Source of the DNA: Sistotremastrum niveocremeum HHB9708
Lineage: Eukaryota; Basidiomycota; Agaricomycetes; Sistotremastrales; Sistotremastraceae
Length of the DNA: 64,000 nucleotides
Reading direction: 5' to 3'
NCBI GenBank assembly: GCA_001630475.1
Contig: KV419410.1
Coordinates: 186,001-250,000 of the forward strand
Below are positions 49,401 to 61,366 of this stretch, one piece after another. The notes under the pieces are model-generated. The model saw only the letters and a list, made by a program, of their open reading frames with translations, did not search any database and was not told where the DNA came from. A program made the translations under genes and the position numbers. The stretch's first letter is position 1; every line of letters begins with the position of its first letter.

Positions 49401-50045
49401 TCAGAATTGCGGATCAACGGGACATTTGATCGAGTCAGGATCATAGAGCTTGCGCTTTATGGGCGGGTATCCATGGCTCTCGGGTGCAAAAAAAAATCAC
49501 GCACGCTGCGGAGGAGCTTTTCCATCTTTTCAAGGCGATTTTCAAGGCTCTCGACATATCTGGATCAAAGACGGGTGGACGGATTAGACCTGCGGGGAAT
49601 TGCGGGGAGAGAATGGAGGTGACCAACCCTTTAGGAGGGCCCCGTTTCTACTGCACGGGTTAGAGAGCAGGGTGTATGGAGGTTGTTTCAACGTACTTTA
49701 GCTGCTTCAATATACGTGCATTCGAGATTGAGAGTTAGACAATTCGAACAACGATTATCTGCCATCTGACTTCCATCGCCTGTGTACGCCGATGTCAGCG
49801 ATTCCGTTGCTCCTTTCGCGGTATGAACATGAGATCTCACATCGGACTGCAACAACGAGCAAGATACATGCATCAGTTCATGCATTCGGGTGCTATTATG
49901 ATAAAGCCAACTGCGCACCTTTCTTGCGCCGACAGACATCACAGGCACGCTGGATCCGCCTCTTCTTGTTCTTATCGTCATTCGAGCCATTTCCATGCGA
50001 ATGAGGGCCGTCGTTGAGGTCGTCAAATTCTTCGTCAGAGGACAT
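46419..50045 (-). CDS. Zn2Cys6 transcription factor with fungal-specific TF domain
   Basis: A Gal4-type regulator. The N-terminus is acidic (MSSDEEFDDLNDG) and followed by the binuclear cluster ACDVCRRKKVRCDG...NRCSNCLTLNLECTY, reconstructed across two introns (about 49785-49920). A linker and coiled segment (PDMSRALKIALKRW) follow, then the fungal-specific TF domain: FYSLTDLFFRYVNAFLPLLH, GWTMVGVGIRLAQDVGAHR, LWKRAFWCLVAQDRLASSSL and GRPCAIQDEDFDIEMPLEVD. The middle part includes CTNAARSCSHVVDIQ and FTSGIVLLLNIWG. The C-terminus is Gln/Pro/Ser-rich (46580-47250), a probable activation region, ending IDPSTGLLLGITPDHSSG. Stop TGA at 46419-46421. Targets unknown; it resembles the XlnR-like group common in basidiomycetes. 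Confidence 0.9.
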
Positions 50046-50950
50046 AGTGATTGATTAAAGTTGCGGTAGTTGCATCCAAAGAAGACGAGAGAGGAGAAGA
50101 ACAGAGAAACAAGATTACTTGGGACGCGTGCTCATGCCGGTGACTCGGCTTAGGTGATCTCCACTCACACGCAACCCAAGCGGCAGCCAAACACGACCGC
50201 GGCGAAATAGATCCTGCCACTCCCGAGCACAGCCTACTGAACAAGTTTCATGTTTCACCCAAAAATTATACTCATTTACGTGTCCCTATTGTACAAATAT
50301 TGATACAGCCGCCAGGTCAATTAAGAACATACAGAAAAAGCGTAATAAAGCACGGAAACCCATTAGGAACAAACACTTAAAACACTAGAAAGTAACGGCA
50401 AACCATACACAGGTCGGAAATTGAAGTGAAAAAATATGATTCGCTGCACAACGGATCCGCGGAGGGTAGGATATTCGGATCATGCCTTGAGAAGAGTCGA
50501 TGAACAAATGAGTATCGATGATGCGACGTGATGACGGAGCAACAAGCCAATGAAAACCACTCGAGTAAGTTTCCATTTATCAATATGACTGAACTCGAAT
50601 CGTGGGGAATCGTGGGGTATGGGAAATACGGGTGCCAATGGCAATGCGATGAATATGACGAGAGGGTATGATGAGTGACGGAATGCGAGGAGAGTGGGTA
50701 TGCGAGGGCGAAGATTCCAAGGAGAGAGCACAACAACAATTGATGAGAGATGACATCCACAATGAAAACGATAAAAATTCCGAGGCGGAGAAAGAGAGGA
50801 AGAGAGTTTGAAAGTTGATAGACAGGGTGGCATTCACGGTCCGGAGGGTGGGCGTGCGACCAGAGTGTATGTGCAGAGTAGCCCGGAAGAAGAGAAGCTC
50901 TTGACGCAGGGGCGTCAATCAAAGTCTCTTCGCTCTTCGCTCGGTAATGG
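50046..50950. other. intergenic: upstream of the Zn2Cys6 gene, downstream of the DUF3295 gene
   Basis: Contains the Zn2Cys6 promoter and, beyond it, the 3' region of the DUF3295 gene. A 181-codon frame on the minus strand (50377-50922) is Ser/His/Phe-rich and AT-driven; it lies downstream of a stop and has no motif, so I do not call it a gene. Confidence 0.45.
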
Positions 50951-53900
50951 TTACCATCCGTTGCCTGCAGGGGCCCAACTCTTATTTCTGTTCATGTATG
51001 CCTGTCGATTGTGTCTTCCGTCATCAGGGCGTCCCTCTGAGCCGTTAATCCCATTGGTGTTGCCGTTCCCATAGCCATAGCCATGAGGATGGGCTGCCTG
51101 CGCCTGCGTCAACATCTGTTGCCTCATCTTGAAATTCCTCCCCTGGCGCTTCTCCCACAGCACGTTCCGCCTGACGCTTTCACTCATCTCGTTCGCGAGC
51201 ATTTGTCGGCGTATAGCGGCGGGGCTCTGTGGAGGCGGCGGGAGGGGAAGATTATACGGATAACCGAGTGTGATAGGAACAGCGGGCGTCTAAGAGGAAC
51301 AATGCACAACACGGAAAAAGTTAGCTCTTTCGCTCGAAATTGGTATATGAGCCAGCACATACCGTGTCTTCCGGCGCGGACTGTCTCCTATCCCTCGTAC
51401 CATTCATCGCACCCCCCATCACGCCGTTCGACGCTGATGGACGCGATTGGGCGTCAACCCCAGCGACAGGACTCTTCGCAGAAGCACTCCCGCTTCTTTT
51501 GTTGTTCGAAGCCACCAAGCTCTCCAACTTCCTTTGCACAAGACTCTTGCTCAAGGTATTGTCCTCCTCTCCATCAGTATCACTGTCCTCCTCCTCCACA
51601 TTGGCAGGTCGTCCACGAGGTCTCATAGACGGACCGGAGCCGGTGGACGTGGTGGCAGCAGTGGGACCGCTGTTAGCCTTGACAGACGCGGGTCCAACGA
51701 TCCCATTTTTGCTGTTGACGCTCTCAGCGGTAACGGCAGCCATCTGAGGAAGCGCAGCAGAGGATTTGCTCGTTGGGAACCTCGTGCTGGCTCCGTACAA
51801 AGCGGGACCACCAGGATTCCAGCCTTTGGCAACGATGTCCTGATGACTGAGGGAGGTGCGATAGGGATGTCCTTCGGGGAATCGATTGGGATTCGGGTGG
51901 AAGAGTTCAGAGAGTAGCCCGCTCTTGGTCCTCTTCGCCAAATCCGTGTACGATCTCGTCGGCAACTTAGCAAACATCTCCCTGTCCTTAGCCGCAGCCT
52001 CTGCGGCCAGTTCTTCTGGAGATTTTTTCTTCGGTGCGGGGGCCTTCCCTTTCTTCTTGGTGTCCTCGCCCTCATCCAACTCGCTCGTCCATCCTTCTTC
52101 GTCGACATCTTCATCCGAATAAAACTCAGATGAAGTAGAGTCCACTAACTGAACCTTCCTGCCCTTGCCGTTGGGTAAAGGCGGTTGAGCAATATGCCTG
52201 GCATCGATTTGTGTGATTTGATGCAGGGGTAGAGGAGCAGTTTGCGATCGTAACAAGGCAGGCTGTATCAGGTAGAAGATCAGCATATCCGCATAGTTAC
52301 CGCGCGGGGTAGCAGAGGAAACTAACCTTGACATGAGCAGTCTCCTTTCCTTTGCCCTTGCCATTCGCGCCGTGGCTCGTTCTCCTCTCAGCGGATGGAC
52401 CTCGTTCCCTGCTGGAACTATTCATTCGAACTTTCTTTTCCACCCGTACACCGGAGGGTGCATGCTTTCCAGCATGCCCTGCTGGATGTGCAGCAGTCAT
52501 CGTCAACCCGGTGAGCCCCTTGGTCTGCCTCATACCAAGCTTGCTCTTTGCCCCACTCGTTTTGACCACCTCCTTAGCCTTCCCCTTACCAGACTCCTTT
52601 TCCTTCTCTTTAGCCAACTTTCCACCACGACTCTTGTTTGATCCGACGCTGCGAGCATGACTAGATGCCACACTGGCGTGCTCGTTGCCCTCTGCGATGT
52701 TGTGCAGCTCAGTGGTGGGGGCGGCAGATGTAGTCGCGATCGCCGAGACAGGCACTGCCACTTCGGATTTGGGTATCGCGTCGTGATCGCCCTCTTTCTC
52801 CTTCATTCGGGATTTCCCATCTCGTTTATTTTCAAGCTGGGCAATATTGGTGAGCATGGCATCGGGTGGGAGTGGTAACTGAGTGATCTCCCTCACAGGT
52901 GAGAGGCTCGAAGTGGATTTGTGGAGGAAGAAGATGCCGTCCTGTCCTCCTCTTCTGCTGTCTACAGACTCGGAAGTCGAAGATGAAGAAGAGAAGGACC
53001 GTGCGAGTGGAGGCTTGACTGAGAGTGGCTTCTGCTGAACACCGAGTGCAGAGGAGGGGTTTCGGAGGGGCGAGGTTTTAGAAATGATCATAGTTATGGG
53101 GGGTGGAGAGAGGCTGCCAGAACTGTTGGAAGTGGTAGATAAAGAACGATGCGAGTGCGGCGGAGCATTTGATTGTGAGCCAAAGCCGGTCACTTGCGGC
53201 GGTTCGGCAACCTCGGGAGTGGCGGGAGGGGTAGGATGAGGAGTTGGATTTACGATCACTAAACGAGGGGCTAGATCACTGGCCGCCGCGGCGCGAATAT
53301 TACCAGAAGCGTCGGCATGAGCTGCAGCAGATGGTGAGGATGATGAAACGACGAGGAGCCGCGTGGGCGGTGTCGGGGGTGCGGCCTCGATCGAGGGGGG
53401 GCTGGCGGGAGTCCGGGTTGGAATTCGGGTCCCGGAAGATGTATCTTTCGCCGGAGCTTCTCCGTAACCCGAGTCAGAAACAACGTCAGAGGCTAACGCC
53501 GGCGACCGGTGCGATTCTGCATGGCCTGTAGCTACTGGCAAAGATCTTGCAATACGATCCGGAATAATGTCTCGGATCAGTCTCCCAATGGGAATGGGAT
53601 GCAGGTGCGGCGGAGAGCCAGTCGGATCGCTATTAGCTCTTGAGGATAAGGTAGGACGTCGGGGGGAACTAGGGTGGGTGGTGGTAGGAAAGGATACATG
53701 GCGGGGTCGACGTTGATGGTGGTTGTGGTTGTGGTTGTGGTGAGATTGAGTCTGGCGATGAGAATGCCGCCGCTGTCGGTCACCTGATGCGGGGGGTGGC
53801 GCCGTAGAAGAAGACGATTTAGGAGTGAGACGCGGGGAGGGAGCGCGGGAGTATGATTTGCGTGAATCAGGGAGTACGGGGGTAGTTGTGGTCGACTTGA

Positions 53901-54296
53901 CGGGAGCAACTGCCTCTTCCTTCTCTGACTGAATGTCGCTATCTGATTCTGAATCAGAGGTGGACGAAGTGTCTGTCTCGTCTTCTTCTTCCGACAGAGT
54001 GCTGGACAAATTGGTGGCACTGCGTACTGCCTGATCAGCGCGACTAACTCGCTTCGCATCAGCATCCAAAGCCATCTGCCGGTGCCATAGTCGCCATGAT
54101 ATGTTTTCAAGTCGAGAGCCGTCTTCCAAAGAGTCCTTGCACTTTGTAAAGACTAGAAAACGATGAGCAACGGAGCACGGAACAAAGGCTGGGACTGCTG
54201 ACCATTCCACAGCCCACAAACGACATCGTCGCTCTGGATGGCCATGACAGCATCGACTGCAAGACAGAGGACAGGACTAGGTAACCGAGTTTTCAT
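50951..54296 (-). CDS. GATA-AreA-like N-domain / DUF3295 regulatory protein
   Basis: A large, mostly disordered protein of about 1,050 residues. Near the start, QSDDVVCGLWNVFTKCKDSL followed by EDGSRLENISWRLWHRQ is the DUF1752 (AreA-N, GATA-like) motif; at the C-terminus LPLPPPPQSPAAIRRQMLAN then EMSESVRRNVLWEKRQGRN is the DUF3295 motif. Between them are acidic Ser-rich blocks (SDSESDSDIQSEKEE), Pro/Ser/Thr-rich stretches, a His/Asn run from a GGTTGT repeat near 53718-53741, and nuclear-type basic patches. Four exons; introns at about 54154-54203, 52265-52328 and 51292-51361. The same pairing occurs in fungal proteins linked to nitrogen and TORC1 signalling (Mks1-like); that role is inferred. 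Stop TAA at 50951-50953. Confidence 0.82.
53718..53741 (+). repeat. GGTTGT short tandem repeat (in-frame)
   Basis: About four units of a six-base repeat inside the DUF3295 gene. On the coding (minus) strand it encodes an alternating His-Asn run, so unit number changes would keep the frame. Confidence 0.7.
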
Positions 54297-57200
54297 GTTG
54301 AAGGGAGGATGACTGGACAGAGCAGGGGAGATATAGTGCCTGTGTGTATCGCCAGATGACGAAGAGGTTTCGCCGGAGAGTGGGTTGGCGGCGTCAGCGA
54401 GTGAACGCGATGGACGCAGTGGCGACAGAGCTGGAGAGGAGGTGGTCGAACGAGACAAAGGATATTGTGTGTGACAATGGGGCTGGGACAAAGGACGAAC
54501 GCTGTGGCATTTCGTTTATTCCCCCCCGGACCGGAGATGGACGTACAAGCAAGGCCAAACAAGGCTGGAGTGTCCTGGTTCCAAATTACCCAAAGAGGAA
54601 GGCGGGTAGGCGTTGAGGACCCTGTACCCCGGATTAGTAGTTGCCCCTGTCTCTCGTTTGGTGCCGATGGCGACAAGATCCGTCACACACAGCACATCAA
54701 CTGAACTCACCTGACTCCTGCCCTTCCATACAAGCTACATCTCCTCCACGCTGCCCCAGCCTGCGTCACATCGCTCCGCGGCTCCCGTCGTCAAATCGCC
54801 GCAGTCCACTTGTCGTATCCCACCTGCTCTTTCCAGGAATAAGCCATTTTCGAACCACCCCGAGGCGCCCCAGCCTCTTTTTGATTTTTACATTTCAAAT
54901 ACACCCACAGATCATCATTCAGCATTGCCCAGTCTCTCTACCGTGAGCAGCTATGAAGCCCCTCAAGCACATCCTCAAAATTACAGCGTGAACGGAAATG
55001 TATGATATTCACGACAATACACTCGGTGTCTCGGAAATGAAGACTCCAGCGCGCGACCAAGTCATATCAAGACACAACGCTCGTCTAATCCTTTCTAGTC
55101 TCAAAGAACAGAGGTGCAGTGTGCATGAAATGAAATTTTACAACCAGCACCCCTTCAGTCTCCTGTCACCAATACTAGTGCAACTCAATCACTCAGATCA
55201 ACCCAAATACGGAAAATGTCAACAATCACGATCCCCCATTGCGCTCAATGCATTTTTTCTTACTCAAATCATCTTGTGCCGATCACTATGAACTGTCTCG
55301 GTCACTCAAAGAAGGACAGTGTCATAGCATGTCTGTTTGACCCTTTGACCATGATCGTCACTGATCGCGGGGTCCCCACGTATGTCCCCACAAAACATAT
55401 TTCCGCCGCCGACACACCCGACATGATTCAATGATTTACCAGGGCTTTCAAGTGCATGAACGAGCGAGGTTGCTTCCGTCTTGCAGCCCTGCACGGGCTT
55501 TAGAAAATTTACCTCACATTTCGTCAGGCAGCAATCCTTCTTCGGTCTACCCGGAGATGTCATGGCAAGAACAGCAGCCTAACTCTTTTGAGTATACAAT
55601 TAATTAGCAACGGACACCCTCTCGATTTTTTCCGCGAACTCCTCGACTACCACGAAGACTAGTGCCTGTCAAGGGATCCGCCACTAGAAGCCGAACGGCA
55701 GACTTGCGTCCTCTTCAGCAATTGCAACTTGAAACTTGTTGTTTCCAGGTCCTGCGAAAGAATCAGAACGCAGAACATTCGCCTACTGTGGCTTACTCTA
55801 TTCGAAGCAAGAACTCGCCACCGCTCCAGATGTCAAGCATGTCGAACCATCAACCCGACTGAACGTCATAAATTACAAGGTTGCCTTCCATTCCCTCTTC
55901 TCGCTTGCCTCGAAATCCTTACAAGCGAAACTCAGCTGAGTTTCCGACCTGGCCAAGTTCCAAAGTCCGGCTCGATCAATCCGAGAGCCGAGTTCCCCAG
56001 CTACAACCCCAGCCCCTTCGACCCCATCAAAATACAAATATCGAGAAGTAAAACATGCAACCAGGGTCGCGGAGAACCCGACCTTCCAGCGATCCTCATA
56101 CAGCTACTTGATTTCCCAGACACGAGCCCGCCCCCTGTATCAAGACCAACATCTTCACCCTTTTTTTCTTGGACGGATGCGAGTACTGTTACTTTTTCGA
56201 GTTGGCAGGAGCATGTCCGTCCACTATGAACTCGTTTTTTACGACTTGCAGTCTGCGTGTGTCAAGAGTCCCAAAAACAGTCGTGGATATCACGATTTAT
56301 CATGATCAAGTCCTCAAGTTTCCGAATTTCCCATGAGCCTGCGGTCCAAGCTCATCCAGTCGTACGTCAGCGAACAAGAGGACGACGGCTGGACACGGCC
56401 CCGCTGCGCCCACAGCTTCCTCAACGCTTGCAAATTAACTGGGTCATTATGAAGGTCGTAATTTCTCCGCCAAAGACATCAAATTGCATCAAAGCCTCAA
56501 ACATTCGAAAATACTTCCGAAAGTTGATATAATCAAGGTTGAAACAGTTGCATCCGTTCGGAACGCTCAAACACGCTCAAAAAAAGGGTCGGCCGACTGT
56601 CATATTCTGACTCGGAAGCAAATTACGAAGAGTACCTGTACGCACGCCGTCGTATGCGTCCGACGTATATGTACGTGTATGTAAATTAACGGGCGACGAG
56701 GTTGGCGTTATATTCTTGGTCGCCTGTCGCCCGACGCTCTCACCACTACTAACCGGACACCGGAACGGTCTTCGGTTGGTGGTGGTGACGGGGACGGCCC
56801 AAGGTTATCTCCCTTTCCCTGTGAATATTCCCAGCAACGGCCAGGCCAAACCGCATATATTCCCGATTCCCGCACCCGACGGTGACGCCCACGGTCGATG
56901 TCGATAATGAAATATTTCCATCCCGACGCCTCCACATCCGCATCCGGGCTTCCATTGTCAGTGGAAACCCCACACTCCTCCCTGCTCCCTTCCAGAGCTT
57001 CCAGGAAGTGCTACCGACACATAAGCTTAATGCTTAATTATGCCTAAGTATGCTAAATCACAGGATCGTCGCCAAGTTCGCCTCGCGCCAATCACTCGTC
57101 TCAACCAAGCCTTTCAACGAGAGGGACATGGTCACAAGGACGTCGGTCGGGAATCAATCGAATCTGCGCACCGAAGAGTCGGTGGAGCGGGAGACTGGAG

Positions 57201-58280
57201 CAGGCACGCGCTGTACGGCATGCCTTGTTCTCGACCGCGTGCCTTTGTATGCGTGCGGCATCCGTATTGGTCGATCTGAGTGAATCTGAGTTTGGTTTCA
57301 AAGCAAAGTATTTTTCATTCTCATACACCTCATAAACGTCTCAATAACGCAGTGGAGGTCCCGGAAGTAACAGGTACAGAAATTACGGCTAGGAACGCCA
57401 TCACTCCGCTCTGTCGCGTCCGTTGCGTTCGATCTCGGATGTTTTTTTCAGACTCTTTGGTTATCCCGAATAATAATTTTGACGTCCAAGTTCCTTGATG
57501 GATACGATGTGATCCTCAGACCGAGTCTGATGGCTCATCATGCCCTCGTAACTGACATTCGAGCTCCTGAATTTTCTGCCATGTTCTTATCGTCTCTGGT
57601 TCCTTGAAAATTGCGTCTTTCACCATACCTACCCGGGATGGCTCGGATCCAGATCTACCAGTATCTGAACGCTATTCCTTTTCGTATCTGAGGTGACGTC
57701 TTGATTGGTCAACTATCACTATAACCCACTGTGGCACTATCTTCAACAAACGGCATCAACGATAAACATGAAAATTTTCATCAGTCTGAAAGAAAACAGA
57801 AGTTTCTTGCAACCCCTCGAACCAATCACAGAACCGGCTACATTCTCAACTCACTCCCCGGAATAAACACAAGAAAGATCGTTCAAATTGTTGCCAGTTT
57901 CTTGTCGTTAACGCCGCAAAGTGAACTGCAGGGTGTGCCTTCAGAGTGGTGATAGATCGCCAGATGTAAGCATCCACTGAACAACGTGAACAAGTGGTGA
58001 TAGTCGACTGATACATATGATATACACGACCGACTGACCTAGTCATCGCTCCTTTCTTGGCGTACGAATGGGCAGTGCACAACCCGCGCCGCAATGTGCG
58101 CATACCCCTATCCATTCCTCCTGTCCATACGTATCAGTGCGCCTTGGAGAAAGTGTAGCAAGTCGACATAGGGTGTCCCAGCTATGTTCACAGACTTACG
58201 CAACTATGTCGTAACAAAAATGCTCAAGGCCGTAAGGACAATCAGGGCCAGCTCATACAACGCTCCAGCCGCATGCCACC
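54297..58280. other. 4 kb region without a recognisable gene
   Basis: Both flanking genes are on the minus strand, so this holds the DUF3295 upstream region and the galactokinase 3' region. Many open frames of 60-165 codons occur on both strands, but none shows conserved motifs or a consistent exon chain, and none resembles a transposase or reverse transcriptase. A 166-codon frame at 55729-56229 is Pro/Ser-rich without motif. The stretch could hold a non-coding transcript, but I see no direct sign of one. Confidence 0.45.
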
Positions 58281-60414
58281 TCAATCGAGCTTGAACACTG
58301 AACAGACAGAGCCTTTCAATCACAGGACTGCGCTGCGTCTGGATCAACAACTCACCACAAGCTCCGCCACCGGGTTTTGTGGCAAAGACGACTTCTCTTA
58401 ACTGGTCGTCGTCCATGGCACGATAAGGGGTATATGCCTCCTTTAGCTTTTGTATGAACGAATCCACGTTCGTCTCAGAGACGAGTGAAACCGTACACCC
58501 GCCCCAGCCAGCCCCTATCAAGGAAAGCACGAGTCAGTACTCGGTGACCCGGAATTTCAAAGGATGTGAAAGGGAAGGAAATGAGGCCGCTGTGCGGCTC
58601 ATGCGTGTATCTTTCGGTTACTTAAAAAAAGAGTAAGAATGCACATACCCGTCAATCGGCTTCCGTACGCCCCTGCACCTCGAGCGACCGAAGTGAGCTC
58701 ATCGAGTTCAGGACAACTGCACTCAAACAGCTCCGCACAACTCAGATGACTCTCGTTCATGAGAGTACCGAGCCTTTCGAGCGTGTCTGCAGAAGCATTT
58801 GACTCGCCCCCGGCGACTTGAGTACTAGCGATACAAATGTCTCGAAACTGCAAGACACGAAGTGCCTCGGAAAGGACGTGCTTTGCTCGCTTATACAGCT
58901 TGAAGTGTGTTGCGTCAACTGAACAAGACAATGGTTAAATGTGTCCATATCGAGCCTAGAAAGTCTTAAGCTTACCCTCGATCCACGATAAGTACACGTC
59001 GCGAAATTCTCTCGGTCCCAGACCAGACGCGTGAATAAGACCCTCTAGCGTCAGTCCGTCGTCTGCACCAAGAGTGTCCTTGAGACTCTCGGTCTCTCGT
59101 ATTAACCGAATTAGACCATCCTTGAGATCATCAGGACCCAGGACGGTTCCATGCTGGACATTAAGCCACCGATCAAGGATTTCTTTCAGAGTGGGCTTCT
59201 CTTCCGGTCCGATCTGCACATGTAAGGATCTACCCAGCACACGAGCAGCCACAAGGGTCTCTACCACTCGAAGGTTATATTGTGTCTTAGCAGACACGAC
59301 TTTGTCAGACACGACGAGTGAGTTCGCAATGACAAAAACGGGGTTGAAGTCCGGTGATGTGGACTTCGGTAATGCAATGGCCTCCGCATGAAGGTTAGGA
59401 TGGAAGGTGACATGCAGTGCCTCATTTGTCATTGAAATAACAGAAGCGGCCTGGTCCATTCTAATATGAAGATATGAGAGTCAGCAATGAGCGAAACATC
59501 ATAACAAGCGCCACTTGTGCGCAACGTACCCGCCACTATTCACTCCTACAACATAGTGCGCATTAGATCATCCGATAGTCTTTGGACATATGGGGCCTTA
59601 CCCACTCGTTTTTCGTTCTCCATGGTAAGCTCGACTAAATTGCCCTTCGTGAGTTCATGCAATTTATCATTGATGACCAGGAAACTAAGAGTTGAAGCCA
59701 CGACCATTGCGGCACTGGACGATAGACCTGCTCCTGAAGGGACTGAGCCAGTCACCAATAGATCGACTCCCTGCGGTCTTTCGAGTTCTTTGCTGGTATG
59801 ATGGAAAAACCTATTCAGCACTCCAAAGTATCCTGCCTTCACATAACTTCCCCATGCAAGCTTTGTCTTGTCAATAGGGAGATGCCACTCCGAAGTCTCA
59901 TCGTGCCTTTCGGCGGTGAACTCGTGGGGCTGAAACCGTTCATCTAAATTTTGTGCCTGAATTGGACCCGACGACTTCGTGGCGTCAGCTGAGTCGGATG
60001 TGCCTGAGGGCGCCACGGCTATGAGAATATCGCGCTCAATGGCAGCTGGCAATACTCCGAATAATGCATAATCAATATGCTCGCCGATAAGACTGAGGTA
60101 CAGGCCATCATGAGATCATTAATGCAATCGATCGGCATAGATTATTTTGTGTTTGCGGGGTTACTCACTTGACACGTCCAGGTGCACGAGCTATATGCGT
60201 CGGTTTACGCCCAAATCGTTTCTCAAACTCATCAATAAGATTGTTCCATCGTCCCCTTGAGAATGACAGGAATAGAGTTAGTGGAAAGTGGATATAGAGA
60301 CGATCGTGATTCGTGGACTTACGATTGTGCGGATATAGTTTCGACGTTATCATAGATCTCGTCAAGCGATGTAACAGTAGGAATTGGTGCATGCGCGTCT
60401 GTCCCGTTTGACAT
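58281..60414 (-). CDS. GAL1: Galactokinase
   Basis: First enzyme of the Leloir pathway: galactose + ATP to galactose 1-phosphate. Start [14 protein letters not shown] at 60412-60414. Family motifs: [20 protein letters not shown] then [15 protein letters not shown] (galactose signature), [18 protein letters not shown] (GHMP ATP-binding loop), VNSGGMDQAASV with the catalytic Asp, and the C-terminal [14 protein letters not shown] and [11 protein letters not shown]. The GVNSGG codons sit on a 16 nt exon (59530-59545). Spliced ending [10 protein letters not shown] with TGA at 58281-58283. About ten introns. No GAL7 or GAL10 gene is within the window, so no GAL cluster is seen here. Confidence 0.95.
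59530..59545 (-). other. GAL1: 16 nt micro-exon of galactokinase (GVNSGG)
   Basis: Bounded by TTGTAG upstream and GTACGT downstream in the sense strand. It completes KRVGVNSGGMDQ; omission would shift the frame and remove residues next to the catalytic Asp. Confidence 0.88.
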
Positions 60415-60798
60415 CTTCTGAAGACGATGATGGGGTGCAAATGCAAGGGATGTCCGGTTCAGACAGGATTTCGTGGCACAAGGTCAAGTAACACAAGCTC
60501 AGCTGGTACCCGCAGCCGGAGCCGCCCGCCGTCATGCTCGTCGTGGCATATCGGAGACATATGAATGAATGTGCCCGTGCATGAACATGAATGGTACGCT
60601 CATAGTCATTACAGGTTCTACGCATACTGACATGTCATAGAATGAAGCCGGATGAGATGATGAAGGGAGACCAAATGCGTAGACACAAAAAAGGATGCGA
60701 TAAGATTTCGCAGATTTTACTTCATGAATTCAGGTAGCCGAACCATCACTCAGGAAACCCCACGCGACGTGTCGCATCCCATCAAGAGCCTATCCTCT

Positions 60799-61366
60799 TC
60801 ACTCTCTGGGAGCGCCTCGCCCGACACCCGCGAAACTCGGCCGGTAACCGCCAGGAGCACCACTCTCCTTATCATCCCTACGACGGTAGTCATCCCTGTC
60901 AGGGCGAGGAGCACGGTAGGCGCCATCTCCACCGGGTCCACGTGCCGCAGAAGGACGAGGAGCACGAACGGCTTTTTTATGAGTTGCGGGAACAATTTCA
61001 GCGGGAAGATGGAGCCTAAGCGAGCACAAAGTCAGGGATTTAGACACTAAGACATGATTGGAATGATTAGACTCTCACCATTCGCGGAGGTGGGTGAGAC
61101 CTTCGGGAGTGAGGGTGTAGTAGTAATACTGCCATGAGAACTGGGTCTTCACGAAACCCTTGGAAGTCAGACTCTGCATGGCCTTGATGACCTCGAGATT
61201 GGGAACATCAAGATCGTCATGCTTGGGAGCATTGAAGTCCTTCTTGGCGACCAAAACACCCTCTACAAACAAAATTAGAGCGATCCTGAGAGAGATATGG
61301 TTTAGAGGACGCACCCTTGAAGAGGTTCTCGTAGATGGTGCGCCTGTTTTGCTTAGAGATAATCAT
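60799..61366 (-). CDS. RPS10: 40S ribosomal protein eS10
   Basis: Start [20 protein letters not shown] at 61364-61366, then [40 protein letters not shown] and [20 protein letters not shown]: the complete winged-helix eS10 domain, followed by the usual Arg/Gly/Pro-rich tail ending GVGRGAPRE. Two introns (about 61263-61315 and 61018-61078). Stop TGA at 60799-60801. A small-subunit head protein at the mRNA entry side and a target of ribosome-stalling ubiquitination in other eukaryotes. Confidence 0.96.

Noticed and set aside
50377-50922. 181-codon frame on the minus strand
   Set aside because: Hydrophobic and His/Ser-rich by composition, no motif, no splice pattern; it lies in the 3' region of the DUF3295 gene.
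53577-54110. 177-codon frame overlapping the DUF3295 gene
   Set aside because: An alternative frame of a low-complexity Ser/Pro/His region; the main frame has the family motifs at both ends.
55729-56229. 166-codon frame on the plus strand in the 4 kb gap
   Set aside because: Pro/Ser-rich without any recognisable domain, overlapped by other frames of similar length.
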